Shown: piece after piece, positions 44,967 to 52,978 of the stretch | Layout of the letters: each line of letters opens with the position of its first letter | Numbering within the stretch: position 1 is the first letter of the stretch | Assembly (NCBI GenBank): GCA_964418745.1 | Contig: CAYQMX010000006.1 | Span: 124,001-188,000, forward strand | DNA length: 64,000 nt | Reading direction: 5' to 3' | Origin: Scleromatobacter sp964418745 | Lineage (GTDB): Bacteria > Pseudomonadota > Gammaproteobacteria > Burkholderiales > Burkholderiaceae_C | Notes under the pieces: generated by a model | What the model saw: the letters and a program-made list of their open reading frames with translations, nothing else | Told to the model about the DNA's origin: nothing | Databases searched by the model: none | Position numbers and translations under genes: made by a program

Positions 44967-47547
44967 CGCCGTCCACCTCCACGCGATGTCCATCCGGCAC
45001 GCGTCGCATCGCATCGGTCACGCCGACCACGGCCGGGATTCCGAGCTCGCGTGCGATGATCGCGCCGTGCGACAACATGCCGCCGCGTTCGACGACGAGG
45101 CCACGAGCCAGGAAGAACACGCACGCCCAGCCCGGATCCGTCTGGCGCGTCACAACGACGCTTCCCGGGGCGAGCCGATCGACCTCGGAGGCATCGACCA
45201 TCACGCAAGCGTTCGCAATGTGACGGCCGCCCGAGGCGGCGATACCGGTCAGTGCCTCGCCGCTCGATGTTGAGGCACCGTCGCTCACCCCGTTCGTCTT
45301 GTGACCGCCCGTCGGCACCACGACTCCCTCGGCGAGGAGAAAGCGATCCTCTGCTGCGCGGGTCTTCACCTCTTCCAGGATGGCCTGTCGGCAAGCTGCC
45401 AGCGCGCGGCACGCTTCCGCACCCCAGGCTCCGCCCTGCAACAGGTCGGCCAGCTCAGCATGTGTGAACATGAATGCATCGTCTGCGCGGTCGATGCGAC
45501 GCTCGCCTACCAGCCAGTCGCCACACGCGCGAACCGCCAGGCGCAGGTGGACGTACAGGCGCGCCTGCTGCATCCGCGCGCGCTCCCGGCGGCGCAGCGC
45601 GTTGTGCGTCCTCGTCAGAAGCCAGTGCAGCCGGAAGGCCGCCGAGCCCGGGATGAAGCGAAGCCATCGAGATCCTGCGCTCACGCGTCCGAGCGCGTCC
45701 TCCGTGGCCTGTTCGCGCAAGACGGCCTGTGCCCGCAGTCGCTCATGCGGCGAAGGTCCGTCACTTTCGACGTAGGCCTTCAGCGTGCGCAACGTCGGCC
45801 CCAGATCCTCAGCCGGCGTGGGCAGGGTCAGCATCAGTTCGCCCGAGCCGCGGAAGCCCCAGCGGTCGAGGTAGTGCGCCAGCGCCCGGAAAAACGGCGC
45901 GAATCGCGCCTCGCTCTGAAGCGCGTGCTCGATCGCCGCCATGTCGGCCTGGCGGAACAAGGCATGAACCGCAGCATCTGCGCGGATGGCCCGCGACAGA
46001 TCCCACAATCGCTCGATGGGTTCGTGACTTGCGAGGTCCGGAAGGCCCACCAGCAGCCGATGGTGCAGCGTCTCCTCCGGCGCGCTCACGGCGCGCACCA
46101 GGCGAGCGAGGAGCGCGTAGCAGACCATTGCCGCCGCATCGGACAGCGCCGCACCTCGCCAAAGGCTGAAGCGGACGCGGAGCAGGCCTAGCAGCGCCTG
46201 AAGGCACTCCGATCGGCGAGCCTTTGCGAGCACATCGGGCCTCGCGAAGGCGCACGCCTCATCGACGGCGCGCTCGTAGGCCCGGAGCCGGCGCTCGATG
46301 GTGAAGAACTGGAACAGGACGCTTCCGATCACGCGCGGCCACTCCAGCCAGGCGAGCCATCGAGGCAGTCGCTCCGCCGGACGCGCATACGACACGGCGC
46401 TGCCCTGGCTTCCGACGAAGCCGTCGAACGCGCGCGCCAGCCAGGGGCCGCCCGGCGCCTGCCTTAGCACGCCATGCACGTTCGTCAGGTCGTAGTAGAG
46501 ACGGCCCCGATGGATGCCCACGAGCCGCTCCAGCATCGGCTCGATCGATCTGATGCGTCGGCGCGAGAACCCAAAACCCTCGGCCAGCGATCGGAAGTAG
46601 CCGGCATAGCCGGCCCGAACGACACTGAAGAGAAAGGGCGAGACGGCATCCGGGAAGTTTTCGGCAATGTTGGCGTTGGTCCACAGATGAACATGCCCGG
46701 TCTGGTCCGGCCCCGGACCCGCAGCTTCGGACGGAGGCGGTTCGATTGCGACCGCCGTCGTGATCGGTCGTGCCTGCAGCACCCAGAGCACGCCAGCGTC
46801 ATCGATGGCCCATTCGACATCGAGTGCAGTGCCGAAGGCAGACTCCAGCAAGCGGGCATGGCGGAACAGGTCGCTCAATGCATGGTCGGACAACGTCGCC
46901 TGTCCTTGTGGCGGTGGTGCCAGGTGCTCGATCGCATCGTCGTGTCGCCGAATCGCTACCCGTCCTGGATCAACCTCGCCATCCACCAATCGATCCGCGA
47001 GTCCTTCGACGTACTCGATCACCACACGTCCATCGAGACCGCAGCCCACGGGTGCCTGGGTAAACATCACCCCGGCATGTCTGGGCGCGACCTGGCGCTG
47101 GACGATCACGCCCATGCGCGTGAGCGCTGGCGCGCCCGTGCGCTGATAGTTCCTGGCGCGCTCACTTCGCGCCGAATCGCGCACCCGGCCCAGTGCCTGA
47201 AGGAGTTGCACCTCGCCTCGGACACCCAGTTCCGTCTCGAGTTGACCCGCCCACGAATGGGACGTGTCGTCCTCGCCGACTGCCGAACTGCGAACGGCCC
47301 AAGCACCCGTTGGCTGCGACACCGCCAAGCGCCTGAATGCTTCGAGGATTGGCGCCGTCGCATCGCCGGACGCTCGCTCGGGTTGATCTGCTTCGAGGTC
47401 GCCCGCTACCACCATGCCATCCGGCACCCGAAACCCATGCGCCATCAGCCGAGCAAGACCACTGGCCTTTCCGCCGTAGCGTTGCGCGTCCAACGCCTCG
47501 GCCAATCCTGCGACCTCGAGCGCAGGGATCATCGCCTGCTCGTTCAC
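44938..47547 (-). CDS. Rifampin-phosphotransferase/PEP-synthase-like dikinase
   Basis: An 869-residue enzyme that starts at GTG 47547 (GAAGGGG 8 bases upstream) and overlaps the CarS-like gene by GTGA. The N-terminal ATP-grasp (about 1-320) has YGGKASGLARL, VRSSAVGEDDTSHSWAGQ and VIVQRQVAPRHAGVMFTQ. The middle domain contains TNANIAENFPDAVSP, typical of rifampin phosphotransferase. The C-terminal swivelling phosphohistidine domain has His827 in GGMLSHGAIIARE. Length and order match Rph (about 865), which uses ATP to give AMP, Pi and a phosphorylated alcohol. Here the acceptor is unknown; with UbiA, CarS and a kinase nearby, a lipid or arsenical alcohol is plausible. A PEP synthase reaction is less likely because of the middle domain. 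Confidence 0.8.
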   Translation of the reverse strand: MNEQAMIPALEVAGLAEALDAQRYGGKASGLARLMAHGFRVPDGMVVAGDLEADQPERASGDATAPILEAFRRLAVSQPTGAWAVRSSAVGEDDTSHSWAGQLETELGVRGEVQLLQALGRVRDSARSERARNYQRTGAPALTRMGVIVQRQVAPRHAGVMFTQAPVGCGLDGRVVIEYVEGLADRLVDGEVDPGRVAIRRHDDAIEHLAPPPQGQATLSDHALSDLFRHARLLESAFGTALDVEWAIDDAGVLWVLQARPITTAVAIEPPPSEAAGPGPDQTGHVHLWTNANIAENFPDAVSPFLFSVVRAGYAGYFRSLAEGFGFSRRRIRSIEPMLERLVGIHRGRLYYDLTNVHGVLRQAPGGPWLARAFDGFVGSQGSAVSYARPAERLPRWLAWLEWPRVIGSVLFQFFTIERRLRAYERAVDEACAFARPDVLAKARRSECLQALLGLLRVRFSLWRGAALSDAAAMVCYALLARLVRAVSAPEETLHHRLLVGLPDLASHEPIERLWDLSRAIRADAAVHALFRQADMAAIEHALQSEARFAPFFRALAHYLDRWGFRGSGELMLTLPTPAEDLGPTLRTLKAYVESDGPSPHERLRAQAVLREQATEDALGRVSAGSRWLRFIPGSAAFRLHWLLTRTHNALRRRERARMQQARLYVHLRLAVRACGDWLVGERRIDRADDAFMFTHAELADLLQGGAWGAEACRALAACRQAILEEVKTRAAEDRFLLAEGVVVPTGGHKTNGVSDGASTSSGEALTGIAASGGRHIANACVMVDASEVDRLAPGSVVVTRQTDPGWACVFFLARGLVVERGGMLSHGAIIARELGIPAVVGVTDAMRRVPDGHRVEVDGDAGRVRILD

Positions 47548-48116
47548 AATGCGCGCCCCTTCACACCCGTCCTGTGCAGGAGCACGCTGAACGTCGCGTG
47601 AAGCGACACACTGATCATCAGCATCAGGAGACCGTCGACGAAGTCGAGAGCGGTGAGCGCCCACAGCACGACGAGCGCGCCGAACGTCGAGTCCAGGCGA
47701 TCGATCACGAGGAACAGTCTTCGCGCGCTTGCACCGGCAGCCGTCGCGCCGGGCGCCACGTCGAGACGCCGCTTCACGAAGGAGTTCGGCAGCTCGGCCA
47801 GCATGAAGGCGAGGCCCGCGAATGCGCCGATCGCGGGCGGCCGATACACCGAGTCAAGCCACGTCGCACCGGATGCGCCCGCTGCAGCAATGAACCAGAA
47901 GGCCAACGCCCCCGCGAACGGCATCGCCATCAGGCCGCGCCACGTCTTGTGGTCACCAAGCAGTCGTCGGCCGCGCCAGGTTGTGCCAGCATCGAGCGGT
48001 CGCGCGAATCGCCGCGAACCAGGCCAGCACATCCACCCCAAGTGAATCGAGCCAGCGAGGCCGAAGGCGCACATCAGCCACGCCGCGGACTGGAAATGAT
48101 CGTGCAACGGCTTCAT
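47544..48116 (-). CDS. CarS/CDP-archaeol-synthase-like CTP-dependent cytidylyltransferase
   Basis: A 190-residue membrane protein of the DUF46/CarS family, with five or six helices. Diagnostic segments are PLDAGTTWRGRRLLGDHKTWRGL, NSFVKRRLDVAPG and VIDRLDSTFGALV, matching the archaeal enzyme that adds CMP to a lipid phosphate to make CDP-archaeol. It starts at ATG 48116 in preference to an upstream 48158. It leads the four-gene minus-strand operon. Bacterial homologs exist but mostly lack a defined substrate. In this context it may activate a lipid phosphate (or an arsonolipid analogue) as a CDP derivative. Confidence 0.82.
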   Translation of the reverse strand: MKPLHDHFQSAAWLMCAFGLAGSIHLGWMCWPGSRRFARPLDAGTTWRGRRLLGDHKTWRGLMAMPFAGALAFWFIAAAGASGATWLDSVYRPPAIGAFAGLAFMLAELPNSFVKRRLDVAPGATAAGASARRLFLVIDRLDSTFGALVVLWALTALDFVDGLLMLMISVSLHATFSVLLHRTGVKGRAL

Positions 48117-48170
48117 CGATTCCTGCTTGTGCTGTTCCGATGCGCGCTCATCGCGCAACTCGCCGATTCG

Positions 48171-48410
48171 ATGGCGTTCCGTACGGTGACGCCATCCCTA
48201 CGATTGGTGAAATCGACATCACTCGACAGGCACCTCAGGCCGCAAGCAACAGCGACCACCTTCGGGGTGAACCAGCCAAGCATCAAGCGCGAAAGCGTCG
48301 CATTGACCGACTACCCGGCACTGTTCCTGGAGATGGTCCAGGTCGCCACCGTGCTCGAGAATCCGCGGGACGGCGTCAAGTCCGATGTGCAATCGGTCTC
48401 GAAACAGTGA
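48171..48410 (+). CDS. Possible small ORF in the divergent gap
   Basis: A 79-codon frame from ATG 48171. The last 45 codons have very high third-position G/C (SIKRESVALTDYPALFLEM and following), which looks coding; the first half does not. No ribosome site or family is recognised. It lies between the minus-strand lipid operon and arsR. It may be a gene tail left by rearrangement rather than a working gene. Confidence 0.3.
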   Translation: MAFRTVTPSLRLVKSTSLDRHLRPQATATTFGVNQPSIKRESVALTDYPALFLEMVQVATVLENPRDGVKSDVQSVSKQ

Positions 48411-48505
48411 GCCATGGCTGCACCTGCGTCATCTCCGTAGATCATCGACGGGCCGAATCTCATTGGTCACAACCCGGGCTGATTGCGCTCCCGGCAATTC
48501 AGACC

Positions 48506-48535
48506 TTGAACGTGGGGGTTGCGCGCCATCAGATT
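48506..48535 (+). promoter_or_regulatory. arsR: Putative arsR promoter
   Basis: TTGAAC (48506-48511) and CAGATT (48530-48535) are 18 bp apart on the plus strand, with the inverted repeat at 48541-48556 just downstream, across the expected transcription start. The same -35/-10-then-operator layout occurs before the EPSP-synthase-like gene. Confidence 0.55.
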
Positions 48536-48540
48536 GTTGA

Positions 48541-48556
48541 TTCGAATAACATCGAA
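48541..48556. promoter_or_regulatory. Putative ArsR operator upstream of arsR
   Basis: A perfect inverted repeat TTCGA-N6-TCGAA ends two bases before the arsR start codon. ArsR repressors bind such short dyads and leave the DNA when As(III) is bound. An extended copy of the same motif lies at 50106-50125. Confidence 0.7.
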
Positions 48557-48558
48557 AT

Positions 48559-48903
48559 ATGGAATTGCAATCTGTCGCCCGATCTCTTGCCGCCTTGGCA
48601 CACGAACATCGGTTGCGCACCTTTCGCCTGCTTGTCGTGGCCGGACCTGCCGGAGTGACGCCAGGCGAACTGAGCGACGAATTGCAGATCCCTTGCACGA
48701 CTTTGTCATTTCACCTCAAGGAACTGACGAATGCAGGTTTGATCCACCAGGAGCGCGTCGGGCGTCACCTGGTCTATCGCGCCGCGTTCCCGCACATGGA
48801 TGAGCTGCTTGCTTTCCTGACCCGTGACTGCTGTAAGAGCCCGCCGGAGATCCGTGCGGGCGCCTCACGCGAATCCGGTGCCGACACTTTGCAACCCAAC
48901 TGA
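48559..48903 (+). CDS. arsR: ArsR-family arsenic-responsive repressor
   Basis: A 114-residue winged-helix repressor (core about 8-85: SLAALAHEHRLRTFRLLV, then the recognition region PCTTLSFHLKELTNAGLI). A vicinal pair Cys91-Cys92 near the C-terminus (RDCCKS) resembles the C-terminal As(III) site of Acidithiobacillus ArsR, and Cys46 in the recognition helix is extra. The usual E. coli CVC motif is absent. The ATG is only two bases after the operator and lacks a clear ribosome site. It is followed by arsC after 13 bp. It probably represses itself and, through the shared operator, the 50-kb operon. Confidence 0.88.
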   Translation: MELQSVARSLAALAHEHRLRTFRLLVVAGPAGVTPGELSDELQIPCTTLSFHLKELTNAGLIHQERVGRHLVYRAAFPHMDELLAFLTRDCCKSPPEIRAGASRESGADTLQPN

Positions 48904-48916
48904 TTCCACGCCATCA

Positions 48917-49408
48917 ATGCTCGACCATCCCCGCATCCTCTTCGTTTGCAAGGGCAACTCCGTCCGCTCCATCCTCGCCGAGGGTTTGATGCGCCAGGCC
49001 GCCGGCGACCGGTTCGACGTTCGTTCTGCAGGCGCGGCACCCAATGGAAGGTGCAGCGAACTGGCTCACGAGACGCTTGCTGGATTCGGAGCCTCGACAG
49101 AGGGACTTCACAGCAAGAGCTGGAACGACTTCGCCGGGAACTCGGATGCGCCTGCGGACATCGTGATCACGCTGTGTGACCATGTCGCGGAGATGCCGCC
49201 GCCCGACTGGAAGCCAGGCGCGCTGATGGCGCACTGGAGCGTGACCGATCCTGGAGACCTGCCTCTGCCGCCCGAGCAGAAGCCCGAGGCCTACAGGCTG
49301 ACTGCGACGACCATCAAACGTCGTATCGACGCGTTGCTCGCGCTCCCTATTGCCTCCATGCAGGCCGACGAGCTCCAGGTCGCCTTGCGCGAGATCGGCT
49401 GGCGATAG
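48917..49408 (+). CDS. arsC: Low-molecular-weight-phosphatase-type arsenate reductase ArsC (atypical cysteines)
   Basis: A 163-residue protein of the LMW tyrosine phosphatase superfamily. The P-loop C(X)5R is CKGNSVR (Cys11-Arg17), followed by SILAEGLM. The HWSVTDPGD segment is typical of arsenate reductases. Thioredoxin-type ArsC proteins have two further catalytic Cys, but here the equivalent of the third falls in CDHVAEMPPPDW, with only one Cys. It may use a different reductant, or act on another phosphoryl or arsenyl substrate. It is co-transcribed with arsR. Confidence 0.82.
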   Translation: MLDHPRILFVCKGNSVRSILAEGLMRQAAGDRFDVRSAGAAPNGRCSELAHETLAGFGASTEGLHSKSWNDFAGNSDAPADIVITLCDHVAEMPPPDWKPGALMAHWSVTDPGDLPLPPEQKPEAYRLTATTIKRRIDALLALPIASMQADELQVALREIGWR

Positions 49409-50064
49409 CCCCGGCGCGCATGCTTGCGACGGGAACCGGGCGATCGCGTGAAGGGTTTGCCAACCTCACGGATTCCGCTCGGTTCCCTTGACGCACCACG
49501 GGCGGGTGCCGGTACGAGCTCGCCTTCCGTCGACAAGTCGCCTTCCTCCCTGCGTTGCCGTCCTCCAAGTGGGGAGCGAGTCGGCGGGGCGTGCGTATCC
49601 GAGCCGGATTGTGGATCCGCCGCCATCAGTCGCCGCGATGGATGCATCAAAGCGCTTATGGCGTAGGCGGCAAATTCACGTGCTGGCAGCGCCTCCAGCT
49701 CGCTCCCGGCAGTTCGGGAACTCCGATACCTGGCTTCCTCTGCGCCTGCCAGGGTCGGCGCGGGCGCGCCACATCGTGCGACGCTGTGTTTGATTTCCAC
49801 CAGCGAATCTGTTCAGCCCAGGCGAATCCGTCCCAAGTGCGGTCGGCCGGCTTCCGATGCACCACAACGGCGCCCGCGACCGCCTGTCTTGTGCAAGTTG
49901 TTGTGCTCTACACACTGGGAATCGCATCGCCTCCCCCTAAAAGAGCGACGCATGCGGGTACGGCATCCCGTATCGGCAGGAACTCTCCTCTCGACTCATG
50001 AAATGACTCTGCGAACCGCGGCCGATTCCTGCCCAACAACCTTGGGGGAAACAGCGTTAGGTGC
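49409..50064. other. Long gap between arsC and the biosynthetic operon
   Basis: About 650 bp with no supported gene. Several overlapping short frames exist on both strands, but none has a coding-type codon pattern, ribosome site or recognisable family. The gap could hold degraded sequence or an unrecognised regulatory RNA. Confidence 0.45.
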
Positions 50065-50093
50065 TTGACCCGCGCGGGTGCGATCTGTAGATT
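50065..50093 (+). promoter_or_regulatory. Promoter of the EPSP-synthase-like/mutase-like operon
   Basis: TTGACC (50065-50070), 17-bp spacer, TAGATT (50088-50093). The inverted repeat at 50106-50125 lies about 5-25 bases after the predicted start of transcription, ideal for repression. Confidence 0.75.
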
Positions 50094-50105
50094 TCGAAGA
50101 ACGAC

Positions 50106-50125
50106 GTTTCGACCACTATCGAAAC
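50106..50125. promoter_or_regulatory. Second copy of the ArsR-type operator
   Basis: GTTTCGA-CCACTA-TCGAAAC, perfect 7-bp arms with a 6-bp spacer. The inner TTCGA-N6-TCGAA is identical in arms and spacing to the dyad in front of arsR (48541-48556). An extra half-site ATTTCGAA is at 50091-50098. Confidence 0.7.
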
Positions 50126-50152
50126 CTAGAACTGTCTAAACGAACAGAGAAC

Positions 50153-51457
50153 ATGCCAACACCCGCCGCCCTCCCCAAGATCGGACTCCGTCGCGCTCAG
50201 TCGCACAAGGCTTGGGTGCCAGGCTCCAAGTCGTACACAAACCGCGCGCTGATCATTGCCGCACAACGAGTCGGCACCACCGAGATCCACAACGCGCTCA
50301 TCTGCGATGACACGAAGTACCTCGCAAACGCCCTGTCGACGTTCGGTGGACTGAACGTCGAGCAGAAGGGGCAAGGTTTCGTGGTCACACGCTCCGCTGA
50401 GCGACTGACGGCGCCGGAGCGCCCGCTCTATGTGGGCGGCGCCGGCACCCCGGCTCGCTTCCTGATCGCCTTCGCCGCGGCCGTCGAGGGCACGACGCGA
50501 GTCACCGGAAATCCGCGTCTTTCAGAACGACCCATGGGCGACCTGATCGAAGCCATGACGGGTGCGGGCTTCGCAGTGCGCAGTGCCGAGCGTGCGAATT
50601 GCTTGCCGGTGGATGTCACCGGCGGCCCGCCGGAAAACACGCACTGGCGCGTGAACGGTAGCGTCAGCAGTCAGTTCGTCAGTGCAATGCTGCTGCTGGC
50701 TGCTCAGCAATCATCGGAGCGGGTGACCGTCGAGGTCACCAGTGACCTTGTCTCCGTGCCCTATGTGAACATGACGCTCGCGATGATGGGAGATGCCGGA
50801 TTGCGTGCCGAGCGCATCGGTCCTGCCACGTTCGCCATCTTCCCCGGGCACCCAACCGCGTCGGCGCTCCGGGTCGAACCGGATGCGTCGGGGATGTCCT
50901 ATGCCCTCACCGCTGCAGCGCTCACGCACAGCACCGTTCAGATCGAGGGAATCGGCAGCGGATCCGTGCAAGGTGACGTCGGGCTCGTGCAAGCCTACGT
51001 TCGCATGGGCTGCCGTGCGAGCGTGACGGGCGACACCATCACACTGACCGGCGCACCCCTGCGGGGCATCGAGATCGACATGGAGGCCATGCCCGACGTG
51101 GTGCTCAGCCTCGCCATGGCGGCCAGTCAGGCGTCATCGCCGACCCGGATCTTCAACATCGCCAACCTCCGCGTGAAGGAGTGCGACCGCATCCACGCGA
51201 TCGCCGACGGCCTTGCAAGACTGGGCATCCAGACGGAGGAGGGTCCCGACTGGATCGTCGTCCATCCCGGCGCGCCGCATCCGGCGCTGGTTCACTGCTT
51301 CGACGATCATCGCGTCGCGATGGCGTTCTCGCTGCTGGGACTCGTCCATGACGGTGTCCAGGTCGATGACGCCGAATGCGTGAAGAAGTCCTTTCCTGAG
51401 TACTGGCACGAGATGGGTCGTTTCGCCCAAGCCATCGGCGACACGGCGGAGGCTTGA
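50153..51457 (+). CDS. EPSP-synthase (AroA) homolog, candidate arsenoenolpyruvate synthase
   Basis: A 434-residue enolpyruvyl transferase. Many EPSP synthase active-site residues are kept: Lys26/Ser27/Arg31 in PGSKSYTNR, Arg102 in GGAGTPAR (normally NAGTAMR), Ser172/Ser173/Gln174, Asp315 in MPD, Glu343 in RVKECDR, His386/Arg387 and the Lys before SFPEYW. Changes include Val in place of Lys in DLVSVPY. The gene is away from housekeeping aroA context. It lies behind an ArsR-type operator and 2 bp before a phosphoglycerate-mutase homolog. In the Streptomyces arseno-organic cluster, such a pair is proposed to join arsenate to enolpyruvate and rearrange it. Start ATG 50153 (weak ribosome site); an in-frame ATG at 50078 lies before the operator and is rejected. 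Confidence 0.85.
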   Translation: MPTPAALPKIGLRRAQSHKAWVPGSKSYTNRALIIAAQRVGTTEIHNALICDDTKYLANALSTFGGLNVEQKGQGFVVTRSAERLTAPERPLYVGGAGTPARFLIAFAAAVEGTTRVTGNPRLSERPMGDLIEAMTGAGFAVRSAERANCLPVDVTGGPPENTHWRVNGSVSSQFVSAMLLLAAQQSSERVTVEVTSDLVSVPYVNMTLAMMGDAGLRAERIGPATFAIFPGHPTASALRVEPDASGMSYALTAAALTHSTVQIEGIGSGSVQGDVGLVQAYVRMGCRASVTGDTITLTGAPLRGIEIDMEAMPDVVLSLAMAASQASSPTRIFNIANLRVKECDRIHAIADGLARLGIQTEEGPDWIVVHPGAPHPALVHCFDDHRVAMAFSLLGLVHDGVQVDDAECVKKSFPEYWHEMGRFAQAIGDTAEA

Positions 51458-51459
51458 CC

Positions 51460-52926
51460 ATGTCCGCCCGGAAGGTCGCGCTCTTGATCCTGGACGGCCT
51501 CGGTCTCGCTCCCGAGGCCGCCGCCGGCAACGCCGTCACGCCGCGCACCATGCCGTTCCTGCATTCGCTGATGTCTCGATTTGGGCATGCCGCACTGGAG
51601 GCCTCAGGGCCCGCGGTCGGCCTCGACGAGGGCCAGCCCGGAAATTCCGAGGTGGGCCACCTCACTATCGGTGCAGGGCGAATTGTCGGGTCAGCGCTGA
51701 GCCGCGTTGAGGCCGCCTACAAGAGCGGCGAATGGTCTCGTAGTGCCCTGTGGTCGGCATTGGCCGCCGCTCAACGCGTGCACGTGGCGGGACTGCTTTC
51801 GGATGCGGGGGTGCACGCACACTGGCGAAGCCTGCAGCGTGCTGCTGAACTCGCCAAGGCGGCAGGCGCTGGTGAAGTGATCGTTCATGCCTTCCTCGAC
51901 GGCGTGGACTCGCCCCGCGGCAGCGCACCGGCCTTGCTTGCCAGCCTGCGGGCCGCCCTGGCACCTCTCGCGGGGGTACGGCTGGGCACGATCAGCGGCC
52001 GGCAGTGGGCCTGCGACCGAGGTGGCAACCAGTCGTTGACGGGCGCCTGCGTGGACGGCCTCACGGGCTACGACGAGTTGCCAGGATTCACCGTGGAGCG
52101 GTTGACTTCTCACCTCGAGAGTTCTGGCGAAGCAAGCTTCTCATTTCACGCGTTCACGCCGTTGAGTTCGCTGAAGGCAGGCGAGCCGATTGTCCTGACT
52201 CACCATCGCGCAGACCGCATACGTCAACTGGCCGCCGCGCTGTCCGAAATCACGCCGACCTTCTCACTGGTCGAGCTCGATGGCGCCGTGCCACGTGAAC
52301 GGGTGTTCTTTCCACTGCAACCGTTACGCGGTGGATTGGCAGACACCCTGAATGCCGCGGGTCTCCCACTCCATCGCCTGGCCGAATCCTGCAAGTACCC
52401 GCACGTCACCTTCTTCCTTGATGGCATGCGTGAAACAGGAGCGCCCGCTGTCGAGGTGCCTTCGATACCCGAGTCGGAGATTGCCGCACACCCTGCGATG
52501 AGCTTGCACGCGCTGGTCGACGGCATCGCAGCACGGATGGCAGACCCGGATGCTCGGGTGCTGGTGGCGAATCTCGCGAACCTTGACCAGGTCGGGCACA
52601 CCGGTGACCTTGGCGCCGCCCTGAAGGCCGCGGGAATCGTCGACGGCGAACTGGCGCGTCTGTGGGCCCAAGCGGAGGCGCATGGTTGGACATTCGTCCT
52701 GATCGCCGATCACGGCAATGCCGACCGGATGCTCGACGACAACGGACGGCCACTGCCATCGCATTCCACCAACCTGGTTCCGCTGGTCGTCGCCGACCCG
52801 CGTGGACTGGCGCCGGCACTGACATCACAGAGCGGATCGTTGGCCAACGTCGCCCCCACGGTGCTCACCCTCCTGGGCCTGGCACCTCCTGCAGAGATGG
52901 CGCCCGCGCTCGTCGCTTTCGCCTGA
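51460..52926 (+). CDS. iPGM-family homolog, candidate arsenopyruvate mutase
   Basis: A 488-residue member of the cofactor-independent phosphoglycerate mutase/alkaline phosphatase superfamily (usual length about 510). All two-metal residues can be placed: Asp12, Ser63 in GNSEVGH, Asp376 and His380 in LDQVGHTGD, Asp417-His418 in ADHGNAD and His435. The phosphoglycerate-binding loop is altered: FLDGVDSPRGS replaces FLDGRDTPP, SGRQWACDR replaces SGRYYAMDR, and THHRADR replaces NFRADR. So glycolytic activity is doubtful and a changed substrate is likely. GGAGG precedes the ATG. It is translationally tied to the EPSP-synthase homolog, consistent with a two-step C-As bond-forming unit (inference). 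Confidence 0.85.
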   Translation: MSARKVALLILDGLGLAPEAAAGNAVTPRTMPFLHSLMSRFGHAALEASGPAVGLDEGQPGNSEVGHLTIGAGRIVGSALSRVEAAYKSGEWSRSALWSALAAAQRVHVAGLLSDAGVHAHWRSLQRAAELAKAAGAGEVIVHAFLDGVDSPRGSAPALLASLRAALAPLAGVRLGTISGRQWACDRGGNQSLTGACVDGLTGYDELPGFTVERLTSHLESSGEASFSFHAFTPLSSLKAGEPIVLTHHRADRIRQLAAALSEITPTFSLVELDGAVPRERVFFPLQPLRGGLADTLNAAGLPLHRLAESCKYPHVTFFLDGMRETGAPAVEVPSIPESEIAAHPAMSLHALVDGIAARMADPDARVLVANLANLDQVGHTGDLGAALKAAGIVDGELARLWAQAEAHGWTFVLIADHGNADRMLDDNGRPLPSHSTNLVPLVVADPRGLAPALTSQSGSLANVAPTVLTLLGLAPPAEMAPALVAFA

Positions 52927-52978
52927 TCCTCGTCCCCTCACCACGCCGAGATTCGGCGAGTCGCCAAGGAGTTGCCTC

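Noticed and set aside
49409..50064. Small genes in the arsC-aroA-like gap
   Set aside because: All frames are short, overlap each other on both strands and lack ribosome sites or coding-type third-position bias.
50153..51457. Simple housekeeping aroA
   Set aside because: It has substrate-site changes, lacks the usual aromatic-pathway neighbours and sits behind an ArsR-type operator next to a mutase homolog. Housekeeping function is still not formally excluded.
50153..52926. Phosphonate biosynthesis through PEP mutase (PepM)
   Set aside because: No PepM-like isocitrate-lyase-fold protein or phosphonopyruvate decarboxylase is present; the mutase homolog is of the alkaline phosphatase/iPGM fold.
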